Origin: Flammeovirgaceae bacterium UBA2338
Lineage (GTDB): Bacteria; Bacteroidota; Bacteroidia; Cytophagales; Cyclobacteriaceae
DNA length: 64,000 bases
Direction of reading: 5' to 3'
Assembly: GCA_002344795.1 (NCBI GenBank)
Contig: DDUM01000020.1
Location: 172,118 to 236,117, forward strand
The position numbers were made by a program, and so were the translations under genes. Shown here in pieces: positions 33,786-43,256 of this stretch. How positions within the stretch are numbered: the first letter of the stretch is position 1; every line of letters begins with the position of its first letter. The notes under the pieces were generated by a model. It worked only from the letters and a program-made list of their open reading frames with translations, was not told the DNA's origin and did no database searches.

Positions 33786-34898
33786 ATGAAACAGATCATG
33801 ATTATGCTACTTGGACTTCTTTGTCTTGCCGGATGTTCATCGCCAGAAAAATCCAAGGAAATTACCTCCTCACTGGACTCACTATTTTCAAATTCAATTC
33901 CTTCAGATGAACCGGGTGGAGCAATCCTGATTATGAAGGGAGATCAGGTAATCTTCAACAAAGCGTATGGCCTTGCTGATATGGAAACAAAAACAGCGAT
34001 CACTTCTCAGACATTGTTTAACGTAGGATCCATATCAAAAACATTTGTTTCTAATGCCATTTTAATTTTACAATCTCAGGGTAAACTTTCTGTAGAAGAT
34101 GCGATGGACAAATACTTTCCGGATTTTAAAAACAAAGAAATTGCATCGAAGGTTAAAATCAAGCACCTATTGACCCATACTTCGGGACTTCCTGATAATC
34201 GTCAAACTAAATCCGATTTTGTATTTTATCTTACAGCTAAAGATGCTGAAAATTGGTATCCTGTAACCCAAACCGATACGTTGGTCTTTGAGCCCGGTAC
34301 ACGGTATGAGTATTCTAATCCAGCCTATAATGGTCTTGCGCTGATTGTAGAACAAGTGAGTAAAATGAAATGGCAGGATTTTGTTCAAAAAAACATTTTT
34401 GACCCCTCGGGGATGACATCCTCCACGATCACAGATGGCCCGCATCCTGAAACCGGAGTAGCGCACGCCTATTTAAACCGGGGTGGTGAATGGATTGAAA
34501 AAGACTATGGCGAAGAGCCCACATTTGCTGCTGCTGGTAATGGTGGCGTGTGGAGCTCAGTAGAAGAGCTTGCCAAATACGAACACGCACTCCACAACGG
34601 AACATTCTTAATTGATTCAATTGTTGATCGGTCCCAATCCATTACTCCCTGGAGCAATTGGAAAGATGCGACAGAACCATTTATCGGATGGTCCTGGTTT
34701 ATTGACAAAACCCCGGACGGACTAATAACCGTTGGCCATACGGGAAGTCAAGGTGGTTTTCTTTGCAATTATGTTACTGTGCCCGAAAAAGAAATTTTGT
34801 TCGTCATTCTTTACAACACCCCACGCGATGTGGATGGTTACACCGCGTTCATTACAAACTGGCTAATTCAAAACAATTGGCTAGACGAATCAATGTAA
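33786..34898 (+). CDS. Lipoprotein serine hydrolase, class C beta-lactamase/esterase family
   Basis: A 370-residue penicillin-binding-protein-like enzyme. The lipobox is LCLAGC (Cys17). The catalytic triad region is intact: SISK with Ser82 and Lys85, YSN with Tyr176, and HTG with His318. It includes the N-terminal beta-lactamase-like block GGAILIMKGDQVIFNKAYGLAD. Family members cleave beta-lactams, D-amino-acid peptides or esters; context does not decide. It converges with the LytTR regulator gene, with 2 nt between the stops. Confidence 0.9.
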   Translation: MKQIMIMLLGLLCLAGCSSPEKSKEITSSLDSLFSNSIPSDEPGGAILIMKGDQVIFNKAYGLADMETKTAITSQTLFNVGSISKTFVSNAILILQSQGKLSVEDAMDKYFPDFKNKEIASKVKIKHLLTHTSGLPDNRQTKSDFVFYLTAKDAENWYPVTQTDTLVFEPGTRYEYSNPAYNGLALIVEQVSKMKWQDFVQKNIFDPSGMTSSTITDGPHPETGVAHAYLNRGGEWIEKDYGEEPTFAAAGNGGVWSSVEELAKYEHALHNGTFLIDSIVDRSQSITPWSNWKDATEPFIGWSWFIDKTPDGLITVGHTGSQGGFLCNYVTVPEKEILFVILYNTPRDVDGYTAFITNWLIQNNWLDESM

Positions 34899-34900
34899 AA

Positions 34901-35644
34901 TTATACCACTTTCTTCCTGATTACTTTAGCGTAAGTACGGCTCACGGGAAAGCTCTTACCATTTTGCATTTTCACAATCATCCCACCATTGAAATGCCTT
35001 TCTATTTCTTTTAGAAAATTGAGGTTGATGATAGTAGAGCGATGCACCCTGATAAACATGTCCGGGTTCATAATTTCCTCCAGCTTACCAATTCCAGAGC
35101 TACTTACAAATTGATCGGCTTTAGTAGTGATGATAGTATAATCTCCGGAAGCTTCCAGATAAATAATTTCCTCTACGGGCAAATTAAAGAGTTTTTCGGA
35201 TTTCTGAACAAAGATATGAGACTCGTAACTTTCTTTTCGTTCTCCTCTTAACCCCTTCAATAATTCCTCAATATTATTCTGTTCCAATTTTTTGCGGGTA
35301 AGCGCCCTGTTTACCGCCAGCGTAAATCGTTCTTCATCTATAGGTTTCAACAAATAATCAACAGCATTCTTTTCAAAAGCCTTAATGGCATACTGATCAT
35401 ATGCAGTAGTGAATATGACATAAGGATCATGCTCAATTTTTTCAAGCACTTCAAAACCATTCATGCCTGGCATTTGCACATCCAGAAATATTAAATCGGG
35501 TTTCATAGAATCAATTGCCTCCACTGCATCCTTACCTTTTTCGCACTCGGAAATAATTTCAATCTTTGGAAAAGACTCTAAAAACTCATGAAGTAGCTCA
35601 CGTGCCAACTTCTCATCATCAATAATGATACAGGTTATATTCAT
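34901..35644 (-). CDS. LytTR-family response regulator
   Basis: A 247-residue response regulator. The receiver domain (1-about 120) has the acidic pair Asp9-Asp10, the phospho-acceptor Asp55 in LIFLDVQMPG, Thr in FTTAY and Lys in YLLKPI. The LytTR DNA-binding domain spans about 145-247 (IFVQKSEKLFNLPVEEIIYLEASGDYT). Its ATG overlaps the stop of the kinase gene by 4 nt (ATGA), so the pair is translationally coupled. Such regulators in Bacteroidota control envelope or competence-like genes; the target here is unknown. Confidence 0.93.
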   Translation of the reverse strand: MNITCIIIDDEKLARELLHEFLESFPKIEIISECEKGKDAVEAIDSMKPDLIFLDVQMPGMNGFEVLEKIEHDPYVIFTTAYDQYAIKAFEKNAVDYLLKPIDEERFTLAVNRALTRKKLEQNNIEELLKGLRGERKESYESHIFVQKSEKLFNLPVEEIIYLEASGDYTIITTKADQFVSSSGIGKLEEIMNPDMFIRVHRSTIINLNFLKEIERHFNGGMIVKMQNGKSFPVSRTYAKVIRKKVV

Positions 35645-36765
35645 ACAGCTTGTTTTTCTAATTCTGGTTCGTCTTTTTCTTCTTTGTCATTCTTTTTTTC
35701 TCTCTCTTCAATAAAAAAGCTTACGGCATACCCTTTGTCATTGGCTCGTATTCTCAACCCTGATTGTCGTCCATAATAGCTTTTCAATCGTTGATCCGTA
35801 TTGGCCATCCCTACCCCACTTGAACTACCATCCATTATCTGCTTGGCCTTTGATCCCAACCCATTGTCTCGCACTTCAAAGAAAATGATTTTACCAGATC
35901 TTCTCACGGTCAAATAAATAGTGCCACCATCCTCTTTAGGTCCAATTCCATATTTTACAGCATTTTCCACCAAAGGCTGAAGAATCATTGGAGGTATTTC
36001 TATTCCAAGGCAATCCGGATCAATATCAGTTTCAAATTGTAATCGCTCTCCAAATCTTACCTGTTGAATCTTTACATAATTTTTAATGAAATTAATTTCA
36101 TGAATCAGCTTCACCATTTCATCACTGTGAGAATCGAGGGCATAACGAAATATATCAGATAGCTGAGTAATGACCCTACGTGCTTTTTCTTTACTAGAGT
36201 GCATCAAGGTACTGATAGAATTTAGAGTGTTAAAAAGAAAATGCGGATTGATTTGTGACTTCAGCAATGCAATTTGCATCTCCTTGTTTTTTATTGCCAA
36301 CTCACTCTTTTCCTGCTCCTGTTTTTGCAACCCCTGAAAATAACGAATCACATAATATACACCTACCGTTATAATGTATTGATCATAAAACCTAAGGGCA
36401 TCCCAGCTCATGAGCTCCAACATGTATTCTTTCCAATGATCGAAATACACTAATCCATCGAGGTAATCTGTAAAATAATAGGAAAGCGTTCCCATAACCA
36501 TAAAGAACATCAGTATCCCAAACACATGAGCAGATATCTGAAATGAAGCTTTATAACGTGACAGCCAATGTGACCATAAAAAAATTAGAATTATAGAAAC
36601 ACATAACGCCTCATAAAGAAACAATGCATTCCAAAAAACGTAAGAAGCTGGATGAACAAACTTCCATTCGAATATGGCACTGATAAGAAAATTGATTGCA
36701 TACCAGAGACAGATGAGCATATACGCCCGTCTCCACACCCTTGGTATGTTGTCAATTAGTTTCAA
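35641..36765 (-). CDS. LytS-type sensor histidine kinase
   Basis: A 374-residue membrane kinase. About four hydrophobic segments fill residues 15-140 (AYMLICLWYAINFLISAIF, ASYVFWNALFLYEALCVSII). The His_kinase domain has the phosphorylated His in SQINPHFLFNTLNSIS (about residue 200), and the ATPase domain shows MILQPLVENAVKYGI with DNGLGSK. The C-terminus is charged. The start is TTG at 36765; an upstream TAAATTTA box supports it. No ligand-binding sensor domain is visible, so it may respond to membrane state. Confidence 0.9.
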   Translation of the reverse strand: MKLIDNIPRVWRRAYMLICLWYAINFLISAIFEWKFVHPASYVFWNALFLYEALCVSIILIFLWSHWLSRYKASFQISAHVFGILMFFMVMGTLSYYFTDYLDGLVYFDHWKEYMLELMSWDALRFYDQYIITVGVYYVIRYFQGLQKQEQEKSELAIKNKEMQIALLKSQINPHFLFNTLNSISTLMHSSKEKARRVITQLSDIFRYALDSHSDEMVKLIHEINFIKNYVKIQQVRFGERLQFETDIDPDCLGIEIPPMILQPLVENAVKYGIGPKEDGGTIYLTVRRSGKIIFFEVRDNGLGSKAKQIMDGSSSGVGMANTDQRLKSYYGRQSGLRIRANDKGYAVSFFIEEREKKNDKEEKDEPELEKQAV

Positions 36766-36909
36766 AGTGAGGAAGTTTGTGTCATAAATTTAGCGATTTG
36801 GAAAGAAAGAGTGTTATCCCCTTCTTTCCCAGGTTAAAATGACCATATGATCGATAAGTACACCATTTTAGCAGTCAGATTGTTTCTATCTTTAGGGGGA
36901 ATACCATCA

Positions 36910-38127
36910 ATGATTATTCATAGAAGCCACTTTATTTTTACAGTATTGTTTCTTTTGTCTGGCCTACTCCATGCGCAAACACTGACGATTAGCGCTAAGG
37001 TAGTAGATCGGGAAACAAAAGAGCCATTACCGTTTGCATCAGTTGGATTAAAAAACAAACCCATTGGTACCATTACCAACCTACTGGGAGAGTTCGATTT
37101 TCACATTCCGATAGAATTCCGAAATGATGTACTGGTGATAAACATGCTTGGCTACTTACCTTACGAAGACCCGGCATGGACAGTAACAAATAATGTTACC
37201 ATTATTGAAATGGTTAAGTCCACTCAATTTCTAGATGAAGTGGTTGTCTCCGATTCTTTAAGAGGAGGAGAAATTCTAAGCATAGCCCTTGGCCGTATTA
37301 CGCAAAATTATCCGATGAAACCTTTTCTTCTCGATGGATTTTATCGCGACATTAAAGAAGTAGGCGGCACCTATGTTTCTCTGTTGGAAGCTGCGGTTAA
37401 AATTTTCGATGAGGACTATCAGGCACCAAGAAACAAATTTAAACTCAGGGAACGCGTGGCGCTGCAAGAGGTAAGGCGCAGCCTTGGTTATGAAAATAAA
37501 TTCACAGCCTATTTTGATGAAGGAAATCTACTGGAGGATATTTTGCTGCATAATAACATACGTTACCGTCAATTCCCTGAGGAGGAGATTTTTTTCAAAG
37601 GAATGATCAGAGAGAAAGATTCTTACTATAACGGACATCCGGTGTATGTCCTCTCCCAGAAATATGACTATGATCTCATCATCTATGTTGATAAAAATAC
37701 TTATGGGATTGTAAGGCTCGAATATGAAAATGATGAGCAAAAGGTGATTCGAAAAAGAAGAGGACTGGTAAGCAAATTTGTGAACATAAAAAGGATAATC
37801 GATTTCAAATCCTACAACGGAGAGCTTTTTCTAAACTACATTACCCTCGATTCAAAAATCAACTGGTACGATGGTAAAACGGATGAGCTCAAGTTTGAAA
37901 CTCAACTGCATCAACAACTTCTGATCAACAAAGTTTACCCCAATACGACTGAATACATTGGCACTACAGAAAAAATGAAAAACTATGGTCTTCAGTATCA
38001 GGACTACCGGTACAACAAAGCTTTTTGGGATAACTACAATGTGATTAAAGAGAGCCCGCTGGACAGGAAAATAATCAGCGACTTAGAAAAAGAGATCTCC
38101 CTAGAAAAGCAGTTTGACAAAAACTAG
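36910..38127 (+). CDS. CarboxypepD_reg-like domain protein, probably exported
   Basis: A 405-residue protein (or 426 if the ATG at 36847 is used). A signal peptide ends LLHAQT. Residues about 25-110 form a carboxypeptidase-regulatory-like domain (ISAKVVDRETKEPLPFASV, then LLGEFDFHIP). The remainder is rich in aromatic and charged residues, with no barrel signature seen. I chose the later ATG because a promoter-like TATCTTTAG lies just before it. The neighbouring LytS gene is divergent. Proteins like this can be SusC-like N-terminal relatives or envelope adaptors; function unknown. Confidence 0.75.
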   Translation: MIIHRSHFIFTVLFLLSGLLHAQTLTISAKVVDRETKEPLPFASVGLKNKPIGTITNLLGEFDFHIPIEFRNDVLVINMLGYLPYEDPAWTVTNNVTIIEMVKSTQFLDEVVVSDSLRGGEILSIALGRITQNYPMKPFLLDGFYRDIKEVGGTYVSLLEAAVKIFDEDYQAPRNKFKLRERVALQEVRRSLGYENKFTAYFDEGNLLEDILLHNNIRYRQFPEEEIFFKGMIREKDSYYNGHPVYVLSQKYDYDLIIYVDKNTYGIVRLEYENDEQKVIRKRRGLVSKFVNIKRIIDFKSYNGELFLNYITLDSKINWYDGKTDELKFETQLHQQLLINKVYPNTTEYIGTTEKMKNYGLQYQDYRYNKAFWDNYNVIKESPLDRKIISDLEKEISLEKQFDKN

Positions 38128-39116
38128 AGAAACTTTTCAAACTTCATTTCAATCGCTTCGGCTAAAAGTTTGGTCTTATCAATGGGCACAACGCCAGTGT
38201 GTTCACACACCAGCCCTCCTCCAAGGTTAGAAAGCGCGGCAATTAATCCGGGCTTCACTCCAAGCGCTACACATAACCCAGCGATGCTGACAACAGTATC
38301 CCCAGCACCCGAAACATCAGCAATTTCACGCTTATGCGCAGGATATTTTTTTTGCTCAGCGAGGTGATCAATATAAATTCCATGCTCAGAAAGAGTTACC
38401 ATCACACCGGCATTCAAAATCTCCTTTAGTTTTTCTACAGCCTTCTTCACCTGCATATCATCGCCCGCATCAATATCCAGTTTTAATCCCTCCCGCAGCT
38501 CTTTTAAATTAGGCTTAAAAAGAGTTACCCCTTGATAAGACAAAAAATTTCTTTTCTTAGGATCAACAATTGTTGGAATATTTTTCTTAGCTGCAAAGGC
38601 AACAGTCTTTTCAATTAAGCTTGCGTTAATTACTCCCTTATCGTAATCCTCAAAAATAATGGCATCACAGCCCTCAATCAGCTGTTGGATTTGCTTTAAT
38701 AATTCTTCCTCTTCCTCCTTCAACAACTCCTGATCAGATTCTTCATCCACACGCACTACATGCTGATGGCTCGCAATCAATCTGGTTTTTACGGTGGTGG
38801 GTCTGTTCTTGCTTACTACAATCCCCTCTTTACTCATTCCTTGTTGATTGAGACAATCCAACAATTTATTTCCAGCATCATCGTCACCAATCAAAGCGCA
38901 TAAAATGGGTTTGGCGCCAAGCGCCTGCACATTGAGTGCTACGTTGGCCGCACCTCCCAATCGAAAATCTCTTTTTTTAACACGAACAATGGGAACGGGA
39001 GCCTCCGGAGAAATTCTATCAACGCTTCCCCAGATGTAACTGTCCAACATGATGTCACCAATCACAAGAACAGTGAGTCCGCTAAAAGCATCAAAAACTT
39101 CTTCCAGGGATTTCAT
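38124..39116 (-). CDS. hldA: D-glycero-beta-D-manno-heptose-7-phosphate kinase
   Basis: A 330-residue PfkB-family sugar kinase with the RfaE N-terminal signature: GDIMLDSYIWGSVDRISPEAP near residues 19-40 and RLGGAANVALN near 53. The PfkB motif with the catalytic Asp is DVSGAGDTVVS near 270. It makes heptose-1,7-bisphosphate for lipopolysaccharide inner core. The ADP-transferase half (HldE C-terminal) is missing, as expected where kinase and transferase are separate. It abuts the aminotransferase gene (stop and start adjacent). Its stop overlaps the convergent 36910 gene by 4 nt. Confidence 0.92.
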   Translation of the reverse strand: MKSLEEVFDAFSGLTVLVIGDIMLDSYIWGSVDRISPEAPVPIVRVKKRDFRLGGAANVALNVQALGAKPILCALIGDDDAGNKLLDCLNQQGMSKEGIVVSKNRPTTVKTRLIASHQHVVRVDEESDQELLKEEEEELLKQIQQLIEGCDAIIFEDYDKGVINASLIEKTVAFAAKKNIPTIVDPKKRNFLSYQGVTLFKPNLKELREGLKLDIDAGDDMQVKKAVEKLKEILNAGVMVTLSEHGIYIDHLAEQKKYPAHKREIADVSGAGDTVVSIAGLCVALGVKPGLIAALSNLGGGLVCEHTGVVPIDKTKLLAEAIEMKFEKFL

Positions 39117-40316
39117 TTACTTTAAATGAGAAAGTGTTTCCTTCATTCTTTTCAATGCTTCTACCAATTCCTTTTCAGAAGCAGCATACGAAAGACGCAC
39201 ACATTTCTCTTCGCCAAAAGCACTTCCAGCGACCATCGAGACCTGAGCTTTATCAAGGAGATACATACAAAAATCCTCCCCATTGTTAATAACATTGGTT
39301 CCATCCGATTTGCCATAGTAATAACTTACGTCCGGAAAGAAATAAAATGCTCCTTGTGGATAATTGGCTTTAATGCCCGGCATTTCCTTTAGCAGGTTGT
39401 AGACAATGTCTCTCCTACGCTTGTACTCTTCTACCATTTTTAGTGTAGGAGTTAAATCACTGGTAATGGCTGCCAGTGCAGCACGTTGTGCGATAGAGCA
39501 ATTGGCAGAAGTTAATTGTCCTTGCACTTTATTACTACCACTCGCAATCCATTTTGGTGCAGCAAGATAACCAACTCTCCAGCCTGTCATGGCAAAGCCC
39601 TTGGCAAAACCGTTAATGGTTATTGTTCTTTCAAACATGCCAGGCAAGGAGGCAATACTGGTGTTGCCTCCGGCAAAGTTGATATGTTCATAAATCTCGT
39701 CAGCGATTACCAATAAGTTCTCATGTTTCAAGACCACCTGAGAAATGGCCTCCAGTTCACTTTTGGAGAATACAGATCCGGTAGGATTACAAGGCGAGGA
39801 AAAAATAATGGCCCTTGTCTTTGGTGTAATCGCCCTTTCCACTTGCTCGGCAGTCACTTTAAAATCATTTTCGAGGGTTCCTTTCACCATTACTGGGATA
39901 GCTTCCACCAGGCGCACTAATGCATCATAACTTACCCAGTACGGAGAAAAAACGATCACCTCATCACCGGGATTGAGCAGCGCAATCATTGCATTGGCAA
40001 TGGATTGTTTAGCCCCATTGGACACCACAATGTTCTCTGCTTTATAAGGAACATTATTTTGCGAGGTATACTTGGCTGCCAATGCCTCCCTTAAATCCTG
40101 GTACCCTGCCACAGGAGGATAAGCAAAATATTTACCGTCATCTATGGCTTTTTTGGCCGCATCGCACACATGTTGAGGGGTTTTAAAATCAGGCTCGCCC
40201 AAACTAAGGCTGATTACATCTATTCCTCGTGATTTGTATTCTCTGGCCTTTGCAGCCATGGCCAGTGTTGCAGATTCTTCAATTGCTTCAATGCGGTTGG
40301 AAAGTGTTTCTTTCAT
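39117..40316 (-). CDS. aspC: Class I/II PLP aminotransferase (aspartate aminotransferase type)
   Basis: A 399-residue aminotransferase. The opening MAAKAREYKSRGIDVISLSLGEPDF is typical of the I-gamma subgroup, with NPTGSVFSK at about residue 175 and the Schiff-base Lys in FAKGFAMTGWRVGYL at about 238. The Arg that binds the substrate carboxylate is in RLSYAAS near the end. It probably transaminates aspartate or other amino acids with 2-oxoglutarate in the cytoplasm. It stands upstream of hldA in the same direction. Confidence 0.92.
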   Translation of the reverse strand: MKETLSNRIEAIEESATLAMAAKAREYKSRGIDVISLSLGEPDFKTPQHVCDAAKKAIDDGKYFAYPPVAGYQDLREALAAKYTSQNNVPYKAENIVVSNGAKQSIANAMIALLNPGDEVIVFSPYWVSYDALVRLVEAIPVMVKGTLENDFKVTAEQVERAITPKTRAIIFSSPCNPTGSVFSKSELEAISQVVLKHENLLVIADEIYEHINFAGGNTSIASLPGMFERTITINGFAKGFAMTGWRVGYLAAPKWIASGSNKVQGQLTSANCSIAQRAALAAITSDLTPTLKMVEEYKRRRDIVYNLLKEMPGIKANYPQGAFYFFPDVSYYYGKSDGTNVINNGEDFCMYLLDKAQVSMVAGSAFGEEKCVRLSYAASEKELVEALKRMKETLSHLK

Positions 40317-40431
40317 AGTTATCGGTTCAAAAAGATTTCATGCAAAGAAAATCATATAAATCAAGAAGGGAAACAATGATTTGACTTATTGCAGACATTT
40401 TAATACAGACTTTCAATCCAAATAAGGGATG

Positions 40432-41040
40432 CTAGTTGAACAGTGTCCGTCCAAGAATACTGCGCCCCAATGTAATTTCATCCGCATACTCCAGATCTCC
40501 CCCAATGGGAATACCTCTGGCAATGGAGCTCAATTTTATCGAAAACTCCTTCAGTCTTTTGCTAACGTAAAAGGCAGTGGTATCACCCTCCATGGTAGGG
40601 CTCAGCGCAAGAATGATCTCCTTTACCTCCGACCCAGGATGGGAAACTCTTTGTATGAGGGTTTCAATCTTCAACTCTGATGGTCCTATCCCATTCATTG
40701 GAGATATTACGCCACCTAACACATGGTACAAACCTGAATACTGAGATGTATTTTCAATAGCCAACACATCAACGGTTTCTTCTACGATACAAAGAATACT
40801 TCTATCTCTCCTATGGCTCCTGCAAATTGAACATTCCTCCTCATCAGAGATATTATGGCAGTGCTTACAAAAAACAATATTGGCCCGAAGCTTATTAAGA
40901 GATTCTGTAAGTGCATAGGTACTTACATCCCTTTCTTTAATCAGGTGAAGCACTAACCTAAGTGCTGTTTTCTTTCCGATTCCGGGCAGTTTAGACACTT
41001 CGTTTACAGCTTCTTCAATAAGCTTGGAGGGATATTCCAT
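40432..41040 (-). CDS. recR: Recombination mediator RecR
   Basis: A 202-residue protein. Features in order: the helix-hairpin-helix near LPGIGKKTALRLV, the zinc finger CKHCHNISDEEECSICRSH (about residues 57-75), and the Toprim domain (VEETVDVLAIENT, then ILALSPTMEGDTTA). The C-terminal GIPIGGDLEYADEITL matches the Walker-B-like end. RecR with RecO loads RecA at gaps. It is 13 nt downstream of clpS. Confidence 0.96.
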   Translation of the reverse strand: MEYPSKLIEEAVNEVSKLPGIGKKTALRLVLHLIKERDVSTYALTESLNKLRANIVFCKHCHNISDEEECSICRSHRRDRSILCIVEETVDVLAIENTSQYSGLYHVLGGVISPMNGIGPSELKIETLIQRVSHPGSEVKEIILALSPTMEGDTTAFYVSKRLKEFSIKLSSIARGIPIGGDLEYADEITLGRSILGRTLFN

Positions 41041-41053
41041 ATTTTAAAAGCTG

Positions 41054-41335
41054 CTAAAGTATTTTTGCGTCAATCCCCTTTTCACATATCGCCTGACGCA
41101 TGGGTTGTAGTTCTTCAAAAGATCCGTTCTTTACAGTGCATTTACCTCGGTGATGAATTATCCATGTACATTGTTCTGCTTGCTCTGGTGTATGCCTGCA
41201 AACGTTAATCAACGTCTGAATAACATGCTCAAAAGTGTTGAAGTCATCATTAAAAACCACAAGGTCCTTCGCATCTGTAGTCTCAATGGATTCGAGAACT
41301 TCAACAAGTTCCTGTTCCTGATTCGACATTTTCAT
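41054..41335 (-). CDS. clpS: ATP-dependent Clp protease adaptor ClpS
   Basis: A 93-residue N-degron adaptor for ClpAP/ClpCP proteases. The substrate-binding segment LVVFNDDFNTFEHVIQTL (about residues 24-41) carries the DD and the hydrophobic pocket; the C-terminal EELQPMRQAICEKGIDAKI is typical. ATG at 41335 or 41329 fits; the upstream TTG is not needed. It can partner the ClpC encoded at 55592. Spacing to recR is 13 nt. Confidence 0.94.
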   Translation of the reverse strand: MKMSNQEQELVEVLESIETTDAKDLVVFNDDFNTFEHVIQTLINVCRHTPEQAEQCTWIIHHRGKCTVKNGSFEELQPMRQAICEKGIDAKIL

Positions 41336-41423
41336 AACCTCTCTGTTCAACAATCAACTCTGTTTTCAACTTCCTGTTTCAAAAGTAAAAAAAAATAACA
41401 AGTTTTATCGCTTACAACCCGCT

Positions 41424-42878
41424 ATGAGTCCCACACTTGTCCTATTTATACTGCTTGGTTATTTCGCTGTTTTAATAGCCATATCAGTAGTTACCTCCAA
41501 AGGAGCAACATCCGATACATTCTTTACTGCCAACAGACAATCTCCATGGTATTTGGTGGCTTATGGAATGATTGGAGCCTCGCTTTCCGGAGTTACTTTT
41601 ATTTCCGTACCTGCAAGTGTAAACAACACCGCTTTCTCCTATTTCCAGGTGGTATTAGGGTATGTCATTGGTTATTGGGCTATTATTGGAATACTACTCC
41701 CACTATACTATCGATTAAACCTTATTTCTATTTATTCTTTTTTTGAAGACAGATTTGATCGCATTTCCTACAAAACCGGATCGTTCTTTTTTCTCCTTTC
41801 AAGATCAGTAGGTTCTTCTCTCAGACTTTTTCTGGCAGCCTCTGTGTTGCAATTGTTCCTTTTCGATGCCTGGGATATACCCTTTTTCGTTACTGTGGTC
41901 ATTACCATTTTCTTTATTTGGATTTATACTTTTAAAGGAGGAATAAAAACAATCGTATGGACAGACACCTTTCAAACTACATTTCTGATCCTGGCAGTTG
42001 TCATTTCTGTGGTATTAATAGCACAACGAATGGAGCTAAGCTTTGGCGGCCTGCTGTCGCTGGTATTTGAAAGTGATTATTCCCGTATTTTCTTTTTCGA
42101 TGACCCAAACAGTAAGCTTTTCTTTCCCAAACAATTTTTTGGAGGAGCTTTTATCGCCCTTACCATGACAGGAATGGATCAGGACCTGATGCAAAAAAAC
42201 CTCACTTGCAAAAACCTGAAGGAAGCGCAGAAAAATATGTTTTGGCTAAGCAGCACACTCGTGGTTGTGAATCTTCTCTTTTTGGTGCTGGGTGCTTTAC
42301 TTTATCTCTATAGTACGGAGTTTAACATTCAATTGCCCGCAGTGAGCGATGAACTCTTTCCAATGCTGGCCTTTCACGAATTTGGATTATTGGCTGCTAT
42401 ACTTTTCCTGTTGGGGATCACTGCTTCTACTTACGCCAGCTCTGATTCTGCCCTTGCAGCCTTAACCACTTCTTTTTGTATTGATTTCCTCAATTTCAAA
42501 AACAAACCTGAGGCAGTAAAGCAAAAACAGAAAAACATCGTTCATGTAGGATTTTCAGTTCTGTTTCTCATTATCATCCTGATTTTTAAAGAAATCAACG
42601 AACGAACCTTAATTGACGCAGTGTTAATGGCCGCTACGTATACCTATGGTCCGCTCCTCGGCCTGTTTGCATTTGGTATTTTCAGTAAAAGAGAAGTAAG
42701 AGGAAAGCTTGTTCCGGTCGTTTGTTTACTTGCTCCTCTACTTTGCTACATTTTGGTCGTAAACGCACCTCAAATGCTCAATGGTTATCAGGTAGGCTAT
42801 GAAAATTTAATTATTAATGGTCTGCTTACTTACTTTGGCTTGTTCTTAATCAGCCAAAAAGAAAAGGCCACTCAGTGA
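41424..42878 (+). CDS. Sodium:solute symporter (SLC5/SSS family)
   Basis: A 484-residue membrane protein with about thirteen hydrophobic segments. The start has ILLGYFAVLIAISVVTS and FFTANRQSPWYLVAYGMIGAS; the SSS core has TGMDQDLMQKNLTCKNL and ITASTYASSDSALAALTTSF with the sodium-site Ser and Thr. Substrate cannot be told. It is divergent from clpS. Its last 200 or so bases recur in decayed form 771-779 nt downstream as part of a tandem duplication. Confidence 0.9.
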   Translation: MSPTLVLFILLGYFAVLIAISVVTSKGATSDTFFTANRQSPWYLVAYGMIGASLSGVTFISVPASVNNTAFSYFQVVLGYVIGYWAIIGILLPLYYRLNLISIYSFFEDRFDRISYKTGSFFFLLSRSVGSSLRLFLAASVLQLFLFDAWDIPFFVTVVITIFFIWIYTFKGGIKTIVWTDTFQTTFLILAVVISVVLIAQRMELSFGGLLSLVFESDYSRIFFFDDPNSKLFFPKQFFGGAFIALTMTGMDQDLMQKNLTCKNLKEAQKNMFWLSSTLVVVNLLFLVLGALLYLYSTEFNIQLPAVSDELFPMLAFHEFGLLAAILFLLGITASTYASSDSALAALTTSFCIDFLNFKNKPEAVKQKQKNIVHVGFSVLFLIIILIFKEINERTLIDAVLMAATYTYGPLLGLFAFGIFSKREVRGKLVPVVCLLAPLLCYILVVNAPQMLNGYQVGYENLIINGLLTYFGLFLISQKEKATQ

Positions 42879-42886
42879 GTAGCCTT
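42864..42886 (-). terminator. Terminator of the first small secreted-protein gene, inside the end of the symporter gene
   Basis: On the minus strand AAGGCTACTC / GAGTGGCCTT with loop ACT is followed by a T-rich run. On the plus strand the symporter stop codon (42876-42878) lies in the hairpin. Confidence 0.7.
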
Positions 42887-42911
42887 CGAGATTAAACCAA
42901 CCGACAATCAA

Positions 42912-43256
42912 TTATCTAACAACTTCACTTAAAACCAGTTCTTTGTTGTAATTAAATACTGCGACTTCTTTACCTTCCTTAACAATTGCAACTTTATACG
43001 ATCCAAATTTTAACTTATTGAAGTCGATGATCATTTTTTTCCTTTTGATTTCTACTTTTGATATTTCTTCCCCATCAGAATAGGTCACAAATACTTGACC
43101 TCCAACCTGGTCTTTATTAAACTTTAAAACCATCACATCAATTCTTTTAGAGTCTACAACTTCAATCGAATCCGGTTGTGTATCCAGGCTCATCGCAGAT
43201 AAATCGGCTGACAAAGTGAAAAAAGAAATGGTAAGTATCAGGCTAAGCGTTTTCAT
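42912..43256 (-). CDS. Small exported protein, paralogue A
   Basis: A 114-residue protein with a signal peptide ending near DLSAMS (about residue 22). The mature part is a short beta-rich domain: VMVLKFNKDQVGGQVFVTY, EIKRKKMIIDFNKLKFGSY and FNYNKELVLSEVVR. It is about half identical by eye to the paralogue at 43691-44020. The frame runs upstream to residue -24, but ATG 43256 aligns with the paralogue start. Family not recognised; both copies keep the KRKKM-IDF and FGSY core, so it is probably functional. Its 5-prime flank is also duplicated. Confidence 0.85.
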   Translation of the reverse strand: MKTLSLILTISFFTLSADLSAMSLDTQPDSIEVVDSKRIDVMVLKFNKDQVGGQVFVTYSDGEEISKVEIKRKKMIIDFNKLKFGSYKVAIVKEGKEVAVFNYNKELVLSEVVR

